Part shown: positions 34,806 to 45,690 of the stretch, piece after piece
Layout: each line of letters begins with the position of its first letter
How positions within the stretch are numbered: position 1 is the first letter of the stretch
Source of the DNA: Cinnamomum chago
Lineage: Eukaryota > Streptophyta > Magnoliopsida > Laurales > Lauraceae
DNA: 64,000 nucleotides
Direction: 5' to 3'
Assembly: GCA_038049695.1 (NCBI GenBank)
Contig: CP142458.1
Coordinates: 63,583,501-63,647,500 of the forward strand
Made by a program: the position numbers and the translations under genes
Notes under the pieces: generated by a model
What the model was told of the DNA's origin: nothing
The model's database searches: none
What the model saw: the letters and a program-made list of their open reading frames with translations, nothing else

Positions 34806-37800
34806 TTTTTTTCAATTGTTTGGTGTAAATACTTTTTAAAAATACATATATATATAAATCAACATAAATTTTTGTGAATTAATAAAAAGTATGCCCAATG
34901 GAAAAAAAAAACAAAAAAAAAAAAAAGGAAGATTAGAAGTGCATGGACTTGCAATGTTACATAGCAATACAAACGTGCCCAACATGTTGCCAAATAGCAC
35001 CATGAAGAAAGTCGGTTAGGGTCGAACATGAAATGGAAAAATATTAAACAATCACCTCTCTTCCATTCGGCCTCCCACCAACGTTTGTATTCCCACTCAC
35101 ACTCTTTGGACGGTGGCAGATACACATTGGCATGTATCGCGTGGAACAAAAACATGGTGTCAAGGTCTCACCTTCTAGTAATTTGGACGGTGGATGGTGT
35201 TAGTCTTTTACAAATAATAATCCATGCATTATATACATTAGAAATTATCTAGTGCACACGTTGCGTGCTCAAGTGGGGCCCACCTGATCTTTCATCCAAT
35301 TGGGCGACACACACATACCTCCACCCCTCTTAATTTCACACGCCCTTGAGTTTGTACCCATCCAAATGAAGTGGACCGTTGGATCGATTGTAGACCCATT
35401 CAAATGGACTTGTGGCCCCGTGGGATATATTTAGGATGATTGAATAGAGCCGAGTTTTTGTAGAGAAGAGGGCCCACCTATATCTTCATGCCCCTTTGAT
35501 CCATGCACACATAAAAACACAACTAGGGAATTTTTTTAATAAAAAGTCTTATTTAATATGCTTAATTTAGGAAAAGTATTTTTGAGAAATAATGCAAATA
35601 ATCTTTACAAAATAAACTTCAAGACACAAACACCATCATGCGTAAAATGACATTAAGTGCAACTTTTCAAGGATGTGATACACAATTAGTTCACTATCAA
35701 GGAATACAGTTTTTTTTTTTTTTTGGAAAAATTACAAAATAGTATAAAACACTTAGCTTATTTTCAAAAAAGTACATGACATTTGAAGATTTTAAAAGGG
35801 CATAAAAGTTTTTCACATTACTTTCAAGTAACTCCTCTACATAAGAAAAGTGGAAACATGTATATATGAGCTAAATTTTACAAAAGACAGTTATGTCTTA
35901 TATGTTGGAGCTCACTTCACAATGTTGATAATGGTAATTAAGTGATTAATCTTATGTAATCACTCGATCAGAACAATAACAACAACAACAACAACATTAG
36001 TAGTAGTAATAATATAACATAAATTGGGCTTGAGACGGGTCCTATGCATTCCACCTGAGTTGGTCCAGGTTTGGGTCTAGATACAGAAATATAGATTAAC
36101 TCTGGGTCTAAGTTGCAGGTCCAGCCCAAACTGAAAGAACAAAGCCAAAGCAAACCTCAAGTACTGGAGCCTGATTTCAACCTAACACCCAACTTGACCC
36201 CACCTAGATTCCATATGACCAGTGCTAAACCCTTTAGTTTATATTACAATACAACCAGAAATAATATATAAAAAAAACAAGAATGAACACATGCAGAACC
36301 TAAAGATGCCTGATACAAATTTTAATTTAAGGCATAAGCCTCATCCAAACCCAAAGATGCCTAACTTAAGTTTAGGTCTTGGTGAGGCCAGGGTAGTTGG
36401 CCTAATTAAGTCTACACAAAGTCTTGACTGAGTCTAAAAAGTCAAGACATGGTTTGAATACATATAGAATTAACAATAATTTCTTCTAATTTTGGGTGAG
36501 ACAACTGGGTCATTACAAGATTTTTAATGAGTCAAGTGTTTTCACTTAAGACTGGTAAAAATTCAAGATGACAGAGTTCATCACCCAAGTCATCAGTTTT
36601 CTCTACTGAGCCAAGTAACAGTAGACAAGTTCTACTGAGTTACATTGAGTTTTGGAACCATGAAAAAGCAGGTGCAATAGAACGTTGGAAATGTGGGTGG
36701 GCATTATAAATCCTCAAATCTAGTGAAGAGCCCACACAATCCATAGTGGTCAACAGTGGGTAACTTTTTCATGAACTTTCCTTTCCAAAACAAATCCAGA
36801 GGAACTTGATAGTGGTGACACCCTCACCACTACAAAAACATATATAAATATCATAAGAGAGACGAGCATCGACAGACCACACACTAAACACATGAACCAT
36901 GCACTAAGGAAACTGTTCTCATATCAAAATATCTATCGCAGTGAAACGTGCTTAAGCTTCTTTTGTAAAAACTTCTTTTTCATAAATTGCACAAAAAAAA
37001 AAAAAAAAATGCTTTCACTATGAAAGAAAATCAGAAAATGATAAAAACTCAATAAATCTTCAAATACAATTTTCTTTTGCACATAAAATGCTTTAAAAAC
37101 TCAATAAATCTTCAAATACAATTTTCTTTTGCACATAAAATGCTTGGCATAATGGTATCTAAGAGTGGGAAAGTCAAGGTCTCGTCTACATTACCAACTT
37201 ACATCCCTCACCTTCGTCTCATATCATTCACACTTGACATCTTTAATAATCCTTGGACGGAGCTCATTTGACTATGAATTCCTATGTATTAACTCTTATA
37301 TATTCTAATGCAAACAGGCCCATAACAAATATAAATATTACAAATGGATAAAAACAAAGCACAATACCAACCTACCATCCTCATTAGCAGGCGTTCAAAC
37401 AACCAATGCTGGCATACAGAAACACCACACCACCTTTTACACATAGGATCCTGCTCAATACCATCAAGGATCCATTCACCACATAGCCATCACAAACCCA
37501 GAAAGCTTGGCCTCAAATGGGACTAGCCTTATTGGTTTGATAATCAAATCGATGAAAATTCTGTATGCAATCAATTGATTAAATCAGCAAACAATGACCA
37601 TTGTGATATTCAAAGAAACCCACCAACAGAATCTGCCTCTGCTGTAACCCGTATGATTTGTGTAAAGGCCCCAACCTCATTAGTTATACTAGAAGAATTA
37701 ACTGGAGCACATTCACTGAATTGTCGCTCTCTAAATTCAAAGCAGCAGCAGTACCAGTACAATCTCCACTAGCATCTCTCTTGGCTTGCCTACTATGAAT

Positions 37801-38294
37801 TGAATGCCTGCATATTTTCCGTTTCCAAAAAATGCGAGCAGAATGAAGCTTTTAGAATCAAAAGGAACAAAGGTTTTAGATAGGACATAGCACGCAGGTG
37901 ACGCCCATTGGTCCTACCATATAACAAAAGGTTTGGTAAATCATTCATCCATAAAAAAATTATATCTCCCATATTAGAAGATCTCAGCTATCTTTTATAT
38001 GGCCTTCGCCTGAGCAACTGCTGTATTCAATGCATAGTCATATACTTTAAAGCCACTGTTGATGAGCTTGTCTTGCAAAAGGAGATCTTTTAAGACATCC
38101 TCTATGCATAGCAGGGCCCATCAAACCACTACTATGGACCTTTAGAACTGGAACATGGGTCCCTCTTGCAGAAGTTGGGGCAACAAACTAGTACCAATCC
38201 TTGCCGCAGTGCAGGGTGGTAGATTTCCTCTGTGCAACCTCTCATCTTCCACATATCCACACTAGATGGTAGATTAAAACATGTAGGCCCTCCA
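34806..38294. other. Intergenic DNA downstream of the PPR gene
   Basis: No recognised gene. It holds an (AAC)n run near 35972-35996, decayed repeat sequence near 36000-36430 and a 52-bp tandem duplication at 37043-37145. The part nearest 38294 must include the PPR gene's 3' UTR, which runs leftwards. Confidence 0.45.
37043..37145. repeat. Perfect 52-bp tandem duplication
   Basis: The segment beginning 'aaaaactcaataaatcttc' and ending 'gcacataaaatgctt' occurs twice head to tail with period 52 and no visible mismatch, so it is recent. Confidence 0.9.
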
Positions 38295-40134
38295 TTACTC
38301 GTGATTCTCAAGTTCCAAATCTATATCGGGCACATATCCAAAATGCTTCATCATCACTGTAATTTCATCTAATAGTGCGAAGATCTCATCAGACCATGGA
38401 TGTGATCTATCCTCCACTATAAATTTATGAACCACACCTCCTGTTTCAATAAAACTATATCCTGCGGCCTTCTTGATCTGATTCCCTTTCATCCGCATCC
38501 GCACCCTTGCCACCTTGTCCCACTGCCCAGATGATGCATAAACATTTGAAAGAATCACATAGTTCCCTGGATTCCATGGCTCAAGCTCGAAGAGGAATTC
38601 TGCTGCTATTTCTGCCAATTCTACATTGCCATAGAAACTGCAAGCACCGAGTAGAGCACCCCATACTACGGAATCTGGTTTCATGGGCATGCTTGTTATG
38701 AGATGGTAAGCTTCCTTTAACAGTCCAGCGCGTCCCAAAAGATCAACCATGCAACCATAGTGCTCCAATTTTGGACTAAGAGAGAACTCGTTCTCCATCA
38801 GATGGAAATATCGCCGACCAGTATCTACAAGGCCTCCATGAGTGCAAGCCAAGAGGACACCTACAAACGTAATATCATCAGGTGCAGTTCCTCCTGACTG
38901 GTGTTCACAAAATAATTCAAATGCTTTGTAAGTGAATGAACATAGAAACAAAACTTGCACATGTAAATAGAAACATGAACAAGTATAAACTGTTACAAAC
39001 AAACAAAAAAATAAAAGAAAAACCCTTCCCAAAGGGTGTTTGGCTGTTTGTAACAGACTTTGGGTAGAAAAAAAAATGCCTCAGATATATGAAAATTTCC
39101 AATTTATTGAAAATGTCAAAGAAAACAACAACATTCCAGAATTTGCTGTGATTAAATATTAACAAAGTGCCATTAGACCCGACAAAGGAATAACTAAAGA
39201 AACTCACCAGCATGTTATGAAAGAGCTCTAGACCCTCCTTCCAACTCCCATGAACTGCCAATCCCATAATCATCGAATTCCAAGAACACAAATTCCTTAC
39301 CCCACCAATCTCTTCAAACACCTGCCTTGCATGATCAATCCTCCCACACTTTGCATACATCTCCATTAATGAATTTCCCACGAACACATTCCTTAAGAAC
39401 CCATGTTCCCTCACATACCGATTGATCCTCTCTCCCAGCTCCAATGCCCCAAGATTCGCGCAAGCCGGAAGAACGCTAGCCACTGTCACTTCATTAGGCC
39501 TCACATTCTCCTCCTCAACCATCCTCACAAACATCTCCACTGCCTCTTGGAACCTCCCATTCTGAGAGTACCCAGAAATCATCGCTGTCCAAGTAACCAC
39601 ATTTCTCGCTGGCATCCTATCAAACAGATCCCTTGCCTCTGCCAGCTTCCCACACCTTGCATAACCGGCAATAATTGAATTCCAAGCAGGTATGTCTCTT
39701 TCTGGCATTTCATCAAACAGCTGCCGTGCAGACAGAAGAAGACCGGATTTTGCATACATGTCAAGCAGAGACGTGAAGACATGCGCGTCAAATCGAAAAC
39801 CCAGTTTGAGGAAGTGGGCGTGGAATCTGAGCCCATCTTTGGAGGAGGAAAGGGCAGCACAGGCGGTGAAAATGAAGGTAAAGGAATAGTGGTTGAGGGA
39901 GCATGCGGAGAGGCGCATTTGGGAGTACAGGGACAAGCATTGGAGGGGAAGGCCATGGGACACGTAGGCATGTAGGAGCTTGTTGTAGAGAAATGTGCTT
40001 GGATTTGGGAGGAGGTCAAAGAGGGCACGGGCATATGGGATGTTTGGTATTTCAAGGAGCTTTTGTATTAGGAATTTTGATTGGTCGATACCATTGCGGA
40101 GCATGTGGGCATGAATTTGCTTCACTTGATTCAT
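38295..40134 (-). CDS. PLS-class pentatricopeptide repeat protein, E/E+ type (At5g08510-like), two exons
   Basis: An organelle RNA-binding protein; E/E+ members usually act in C-to-U editing with a partner supplying the DYW deaminase. Exons (minus) 40134-39208 (309 codons) and 38897-38295 (200 plus stop), giving 509 residues. The 310-bp intron has GT/AG ends and joins in phase 0 after 'LELFHNML'. It starts MNQVKQIHAHMLRNG, followed by alternating P, L and S motifs: SLLDMYAKSGLLLSARQLFD, WNSIIAGYARCGKLAEARDLFD, WTAMISGYSQNG, SVLPACANLGALELGERI, EMYAKCGRIDHARQVFEE. The second exon carries CMVDLLGRAGLLKEAYHLI, WGALLGACSFYGNVELAE, the E motif (ELEPWNPGNYVILSNVYAS) and E+ (HKFIVEDRSHPWSDEIFALL). 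It stops at ELENHE with no DYW domain. From memory, length and wording match Arabidopsis At5g08510. The targeting peptide is not obvious. Retention of the intron would truncate the protein before the E domain. Confidence 0.92.
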
Positions 40135-41226
40135 GACAATATCAACATCTTGTTACTGCAGGTACTTTCTTGCATTAGTATTCCAATAGAAGTAGCCGAT
40201 GAGGTGCTTTGTTGCCAAAATAATGAGGGTTTCCTTTGGCTTCCTTGAAATATAAGTAAATGTACCTACTAAAGGAACATTTTAAATCAAAAGTACATGA
40301 GAAAACTAAAAAAAATGTTTCTACTATTTCTTTCACTAGAGCAAAGAAGTAGTCAAGGAAAGCACTAGACAAGGGACAAAGAGGAGATGATTTTTTTTTT
40401 TTTTTGAATGGTAGATGAAAAATGTACTTGACTAAAATAGAGCATCCAAATTCCAAACATGTTTATAAATAGTAGTCTTTGTGAAATGTATTATGGGCAG
40501 CTGGCTCGCATGACAGTCTACAAACCTGCCATTTGTCCAATCTTACAATCTATCTATATTGGGGAGGAAGGAAAAGTTCTCTCAAACAAGTTGAACAATG
40601 GAGGGGATCCAGAAAGTCCTTTTTGTTATATTTTATGGAGTGGGAGGGTGGGTGCACTTGTCCCATCTTCTGATCCAGGTTTTGGAAAAGACAATTAAAA
40701 TAAAAAAAACTGCCTCTTAATATACAGATTTTCCTTTTCATCAATTTACATTAAATGGCTGCTAATGTCCAATGGAACTGACTTTTGGCACCTAAATCTT
40801 ATATAGAAAAAATCTTAAAGATATTTTAAAATAAAATAAAATGGTAAAGGTTGGTTGTGATTGTAGTAGTGTTACCTATTAAAAACCAAAATGCTGAAAT
40901 CATTTGCATGTAAAGCAATTCTATTTCTACCTTAGAAACAATTTTAACTGAAAGTGAAAATACCATTTTGCAGGCAGGTCAACTTTGCATGTACAATCAT
41001 TTTATTCCATCTCACAACCTATTTTGACTTCACTGAAAAATATTGTTCTTTATCTCTGTACCTCAGAGTGAGACCTACTTGCTGAACAGTTTGGACCAAG
41101 AACTGAATGCACAAAGTTATGTCCAGGTGTGGATCTCTAAGGTAAAAAGTGCACTTCATGAAGAAAAGGTAATGAGGTCGACTTCCAAGGTGTCACATGG
41201 ATTATTTTACTAAATTACCTTGAGAA
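40135..41226. other. Intergenic DNA upstream of the PPR gene
   Basis: It contains the PPR promoter side. A poly-T run lies at about 40390-40404. No other exon was recognised. Confidence 0.4.
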
Positions 41227-41477
41227 GCATCAAGTGCTTAGATCGTCCAATTTTATGGCCGATGCTTTAGCTAAACAGGGTGTAGACAGAACTTCTCCTA
41301 GGGAGGGTGCGATTATGTAAGTTTCTTATGAGGGGGTATAGTTCTCTTGTACCTTTCTGTTTTTAACTATCTTTTTGTAATTTTCTTTTATTTTGTTTTC
41401 CTCTTTGTTCTATCTTCTTCTCTTAATGAAAGTTTCTGTTACTGAGCCAAAATAAAAGAAAAGGGCATCAAGTGCTT
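41227..41477 (+). mobile_element. 5'-truncated L1-type LINE tail with 13-bp target duplication
   Basis: Body 41240-41464. It opens exactly in frame with [17 protein letters not shown] and stops at about 41323. 'ADALAKxG' is the C-terminal signature of the RNase H domain in plant L1-type LINEs. About 140 bases of 3' UTR follow, ending in an A-rich tail. The same 13 bases, 'gcatcaagtgctt', lie at 41227-41239 and 41465-41477, a target duplication typical of target-primed insertion. Confidence 0.8.
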
Positions 41478-42336
41478 TCATCTACTCCTTTGTTCAGAAA
41501 ATTTTTGAAAAAAATTAAAAAAATATATATATATAGTGGCTTTGTGAAAATCGTTCTTCCTAATAGTTTATTCTCATAATGGGGATCAAACACAATGTAA
41601 TGACTAAAAAAAAATTCAGAGAGAGAGAGAGATGGTAATCTGTTCTATACCACTTAGATATATTTTGAGGTTAATCATTTGGGCTCCTTATAACCAAAGA
41701 AATACATATATGAAAGCATCTACCAAGTCACTTGGGGAACAACTTTATTATTCTAGAGGCCATCCCACATCTACTCTTCCACTGTATATGTACTAAAGCT
41801 AATGCAGATGAACCTCTTTGTTGTGTCACCTATTTTCCAAGGTCAGAAACAGGATTTTAGTCCTTCAAGTACACAATTACATTTGACTTTCAACAAAATA
41901 CAAATACTGGATATGCTATATGATTCAAGAGTTGATCAATTAAATAGTAATGATTGAAACTCAGCTCACATTGCCATTTTAATCATCATCATCATCATCA
42001 ACACCATTTACCACCATGTTTGGGTTTGAATGGAAAATTCATTTTAAATGTGCTTTATAAATCAACAGCCACTATGTTGAGCTCAAGTCAGATATTCCAA
42101 TATTGAGATTTTGAGAAACAGAAAATGAATGAAAAGAAAGCAAGATAGAGATTGGTGCTTGCTAAGAATATGGAGAAAACTAAAGATTAAGAGTTTTGGG
42201 TTTTGTGATTAGAAAAAGCTGCCAAAAAACCATTATATCCATTCTCCTCCAGTTTTTTTTTTTTTATATTTCTAGCATCATCATATCATATCTGTTCTAA
42301 ATACCCATTTCAATACCTCAGCAGGGAAAGAAGAAC

Positions 42337-42339
<3 letters not shown>
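41478..42339. other. Intergenic DNA, nothing recognised
   Basis: AT-rich with a (TCA)n run at about 41983-42000. No exon or complete element was recognised on either strand. Confidence 0.4.

Positions 42340-42429
<90 letters not shown>
42339..42429. repeat. Very long (GA)45 microsatellite
   Basis: An uninterrupted GA run of about 90 bases, the longest simple repeat in the window. It is followed by a GC-richer stretch (about 42430-42560). Read on the minus strand, that stretch contains ATG codons and CT-rich leader-like sequence, but no gene can be built from it. Confidence 0.97.
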
Positions 42430-42432
<3 letters not shown>

Positions 42433-42948
42433 ACCTCCGTAGAGTAGAGTAGAGAGAGGAGAGCTAAACAAAGGGAGAGGAGTCGTCGCCGGTTCGGGGG
42501 AAGGGTGCGGGACTCACTGGGGCAGTGGAAGAGGAAGGCATCTCCCACTTTTGAAACCTAAAACCAGGGTTGGGTTTAAAGTTTAGAAGGGGACCAGCCC
42601 TAGCCCGCTTTCATTTGGGAGATTGTGGGATTGTTGGGGTGGGGGTTGGGTTAACTTTGGACATGGTATTATGAATTTGTGGCCACGTAAAGAATGATAC
42701 AGGGAAAGCCTAGTCTTTAGGAGGGGTTCTTGAAAATTGAGGTAATATAACGGATTTCGGAACTAAGGTGGAGTTGGATCCGGACCTCTTTAGAACAGGG
42801 GTAAAAAAAGGACCCAGACCAGGACCCGTTTATTTATTGGGGACTAAATAAGGACCCAAACCCGATTCTTAACGAGTCGGAATCTTAAGAGAATTGGAGA
42901 CTCATTTACATCCATACTCCCTACCATTATTTTTACAATTGGGTAGGT
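42430..42948. other. GC-richer stretch and decayed MITE sequence
   Basis: 42430-42560 is GC-richer than its surroundings and could be an orphan 5' leader on the minus strand. No downstream exon was found. About 42780-42920 ('ggacccagaccaggacccg', 'catttacatcc') resembles a piece of the hAT-type MITE found in the tandem units to the right. Confidence 0.35.
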
Positions 42949-43125
42949 TTTTTTTTTTTTTTTTTAAACGTAAGGTTCCCAGCGCTTTAGGCCAGAATAA
43001 TCCATACGGACTCAGGAGAAAAAGCTAGGTAAAACTCCTTTGTGGCCCCAGTGTAGTAGTACAGTTTCGAACCCACAACCTCTAGGTGCAAACCGTAGTC
43101 CTAAGCCAACTAAGCTACCCCTCGG
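42949..43125 (-). mobile_element. tRNA-derived SINE next to the tandem array
   Basis: On the minus strand: A box 'tagcttagttgg' (about 43105-43116), B box 'ggttcgaaactg' (about 43059-43071), body and A-rich tail (plus-strand T run 42950-42966). Same family as 13226-13402. Confidence 0.8.
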
Positions 43126-43275
43126 GGTTAATTGGGCCGGGTTAAGCTTCAAGCTCTCCACCACTAAATCCAAGCTTGGCCCGTCTATTAAATGGGCCCG
43201 AATAAATAATCTGAGCCCAAACCAATTACCAAAACTTAAGGCCCAACCTAGGCCAACTTGATTTATATTCACCAC

Positions 43276-43819
43276 TAGGGTTGCAAACGGGACGGTTCCG
43301 GATCGGAACAATAGTGGACCCAGACTAGGACTCGTTTCTAAATAACGATTCCAGCTACGGATGGGATTTTGACTTGGAACTGTTTTGTTGGTTCTAGACC
43401 CGGTTTCGATAGAAAAAATCAAATTCGATTCCAGAATCAGTTCCACCTTGAAGACTGGAATTTAGTTTCAAAATCGATTCTAATTTATCTTTATTCTTCA
43501 TTTTTTTTAAAATTAGCAAATCATTCAACTTATAACAATGCATCAAGTCTACATCATCCAGAATTATACATAAAAATGTTAAAAAAAGTTGCTTTTAAGG
43601 TATAATTTGCAATATTAAAGGCTCATACGCCGGTTCATGTGTCCACGGGTCAAAACCTATATATACCCGGAGCCAGACCTGTTTATTAATCGGAACCTAA
43701 TTTAGGTTTCGACCTCGGACCCGTTTTTGAATTGGAACCTAAAATAGGTTCTAGACCTAATTTTTTGCGGGTCAAAACTTCTGAGTAATCGGAGAATCAG
43801 ATTCCCATTTGCAACCCTA
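43276..43819. mobile_element. hAT-type MITE at the left edge of the array (copy 1)
   Basis: Inverted ends 'tagggttgcaaacggga' and 'tcccatttgcaacccta'. The right flank 'gatgtgga' matches the target duplication seen in copies 2 and 3. The left flank ('attcaccac') does not, so the array breaks off from the neighbouring DNA exactly at this MITE end. Confidence 0.7.
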
Positions 43820-45690
43820 GATGTGGAGGAGTTACCCAACTATGAGGGAAGATTTTCTCCTTAACTTATTTCAGTTAAAGTTCTCTATCATTAAGAGAGT
43901 TAAAATAGGAAAGAGGGCTCCATGAATCACCCATTTCAGTTACAAAACTCTTTATACGTCATTAAGACAGTAAAAAATAAAGAAGATGGTCAAAATCGAA
44001 TAAAAAAGATTTAGCTTTAAGATCGAATTGGAAACCGGTCTCTCTCATATATTATAAAAGCCCAGATGATATTTATTTTTTACAGTAGGATTTAATCAAG
44101 AGCGGACACCATCCTATTTATTCACTTCTCGCTCGCTATCTACTTCATATTTGGTAAACTTACTTTACCAATGAAGTAAAGTGAATGGTTAATTCAATAG
44201 ACAATAAAAGGAGAGGGGGACATATCAAAAGATAGTAAATCTCAACAATCACCTCGTCCATTCAACAAAAAAAAAAGTAAAATGATGCATTATCATGCCA
44301 TGGATGACAAAAAAGCCTAGGAGTTTTCATGGACTGGGTCAGGCTAGGCCGAGGAATGTCCAAAATGACCCAACTTCTAAACTAGAATACTAAGCCTAGC
44401 CCAAGCTTCAGTTAGGCCTGAAGTTGCTAGCCAGAGCCTAGCCCGCATGGAAATGGTGAAGCCCAAGCCCGTCCATGTTAGACTTATAGAACATAGAAAT
44501 GAGTTTCTTACTAGCTCATAGGCCAACTCAACTGGACTGATCAAATCACCATCCGTGAGAGGTCACGGGTTTGAGGCCCCCCTCACTACTCCCTCCCTTA
44601 TAATTATATGTATATTTGGGTTGGGCGGGTATTCTGGCTCTCAACCACTAAGTCCAAATAAAAGAAAATTGAGCACGACCCATCTAGTATAACCTAAACC
44701 CCATGCCCAACCCAAAGGGGCATGGCCCGATCCATGAGCACCCTTATGAGGATAAAAAGAAACTCTTTTGTTTAAAAGAAAGTTTCAAAAAACTGATCTC
44801 TCACACGTTTTGATTTGACCAAACCTTCACTTTTGTTTTCTCTTATATTAACCATTAACTTCACTTCACAAGTAAAGTAAATTTACCAAACAAGCAATAT
44901 ATTGTGTATTTGTTGTGATTTAATATTGGTGCATTTAAACATTAATAATACATGCCCATCCATTATATATTGATTGTTTGGACCTAAGCCCCGACCTGTG
45001 ACCAAATCAAGACGTAAAAAAATAAAAAAAGCGGAAAAAAACTAGATTGCAGCATCATCACCGTTTAATGCAAGTTTTCCTCCACTTAGTGAAGAGGAAA
45101 AGTTGCAAATATGACTTTACCGCCACTAACAAAAATGGTAAAGCTGGAAGGCGCAACTTTTCCTCCGGTTGAGAGGAGGAAAAGTGGCAACAGCGGTTCA
45201 GCTGCATGAATGCCCATACAAACCTTTCCATTATATAATTTGTCTTTGAGTTAATGTCCAATATCTCCTTTTCAACCTTATTCTCACACACGTCCTATGT
45301 CTATGGGCCCCATTTCTAATCAAATGTATTTCATCCAAGTGGGGCTCATCAATGAATAACCTATAGCATTTGTCAGTTAAGGCCCACACCAGATAGGAAA
45401 GCAACAAAGATTGGCACGTTAATCAAAGATCTAAATCATTTGTCAAGAAATATTAAGGCCAAGGGACCCAACTTTTAATCGAGTTTTGGGCTATCTTTAA
45501 ATTTCAAATCTACCTCTATCATTTAGGATTTATTTCATTCTCATTCCCACAAGAATATTGTTCTGGTTGTTGGAAAACCGAACCCTTGGGTTGTGATTAG
45601 TGGGGCCATGTTCCGGCGATTTGATCCGTTGAAGAGATGATGTCTTTATAATTGTAGAGGGATAAAGCAATCCTAACATTCTCCGGAAGA

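Noticed and set aside
42318-42548. Frame encoding a Ser-Leu repeat
   Set aside because: It is the translation of the (GA)45 run.
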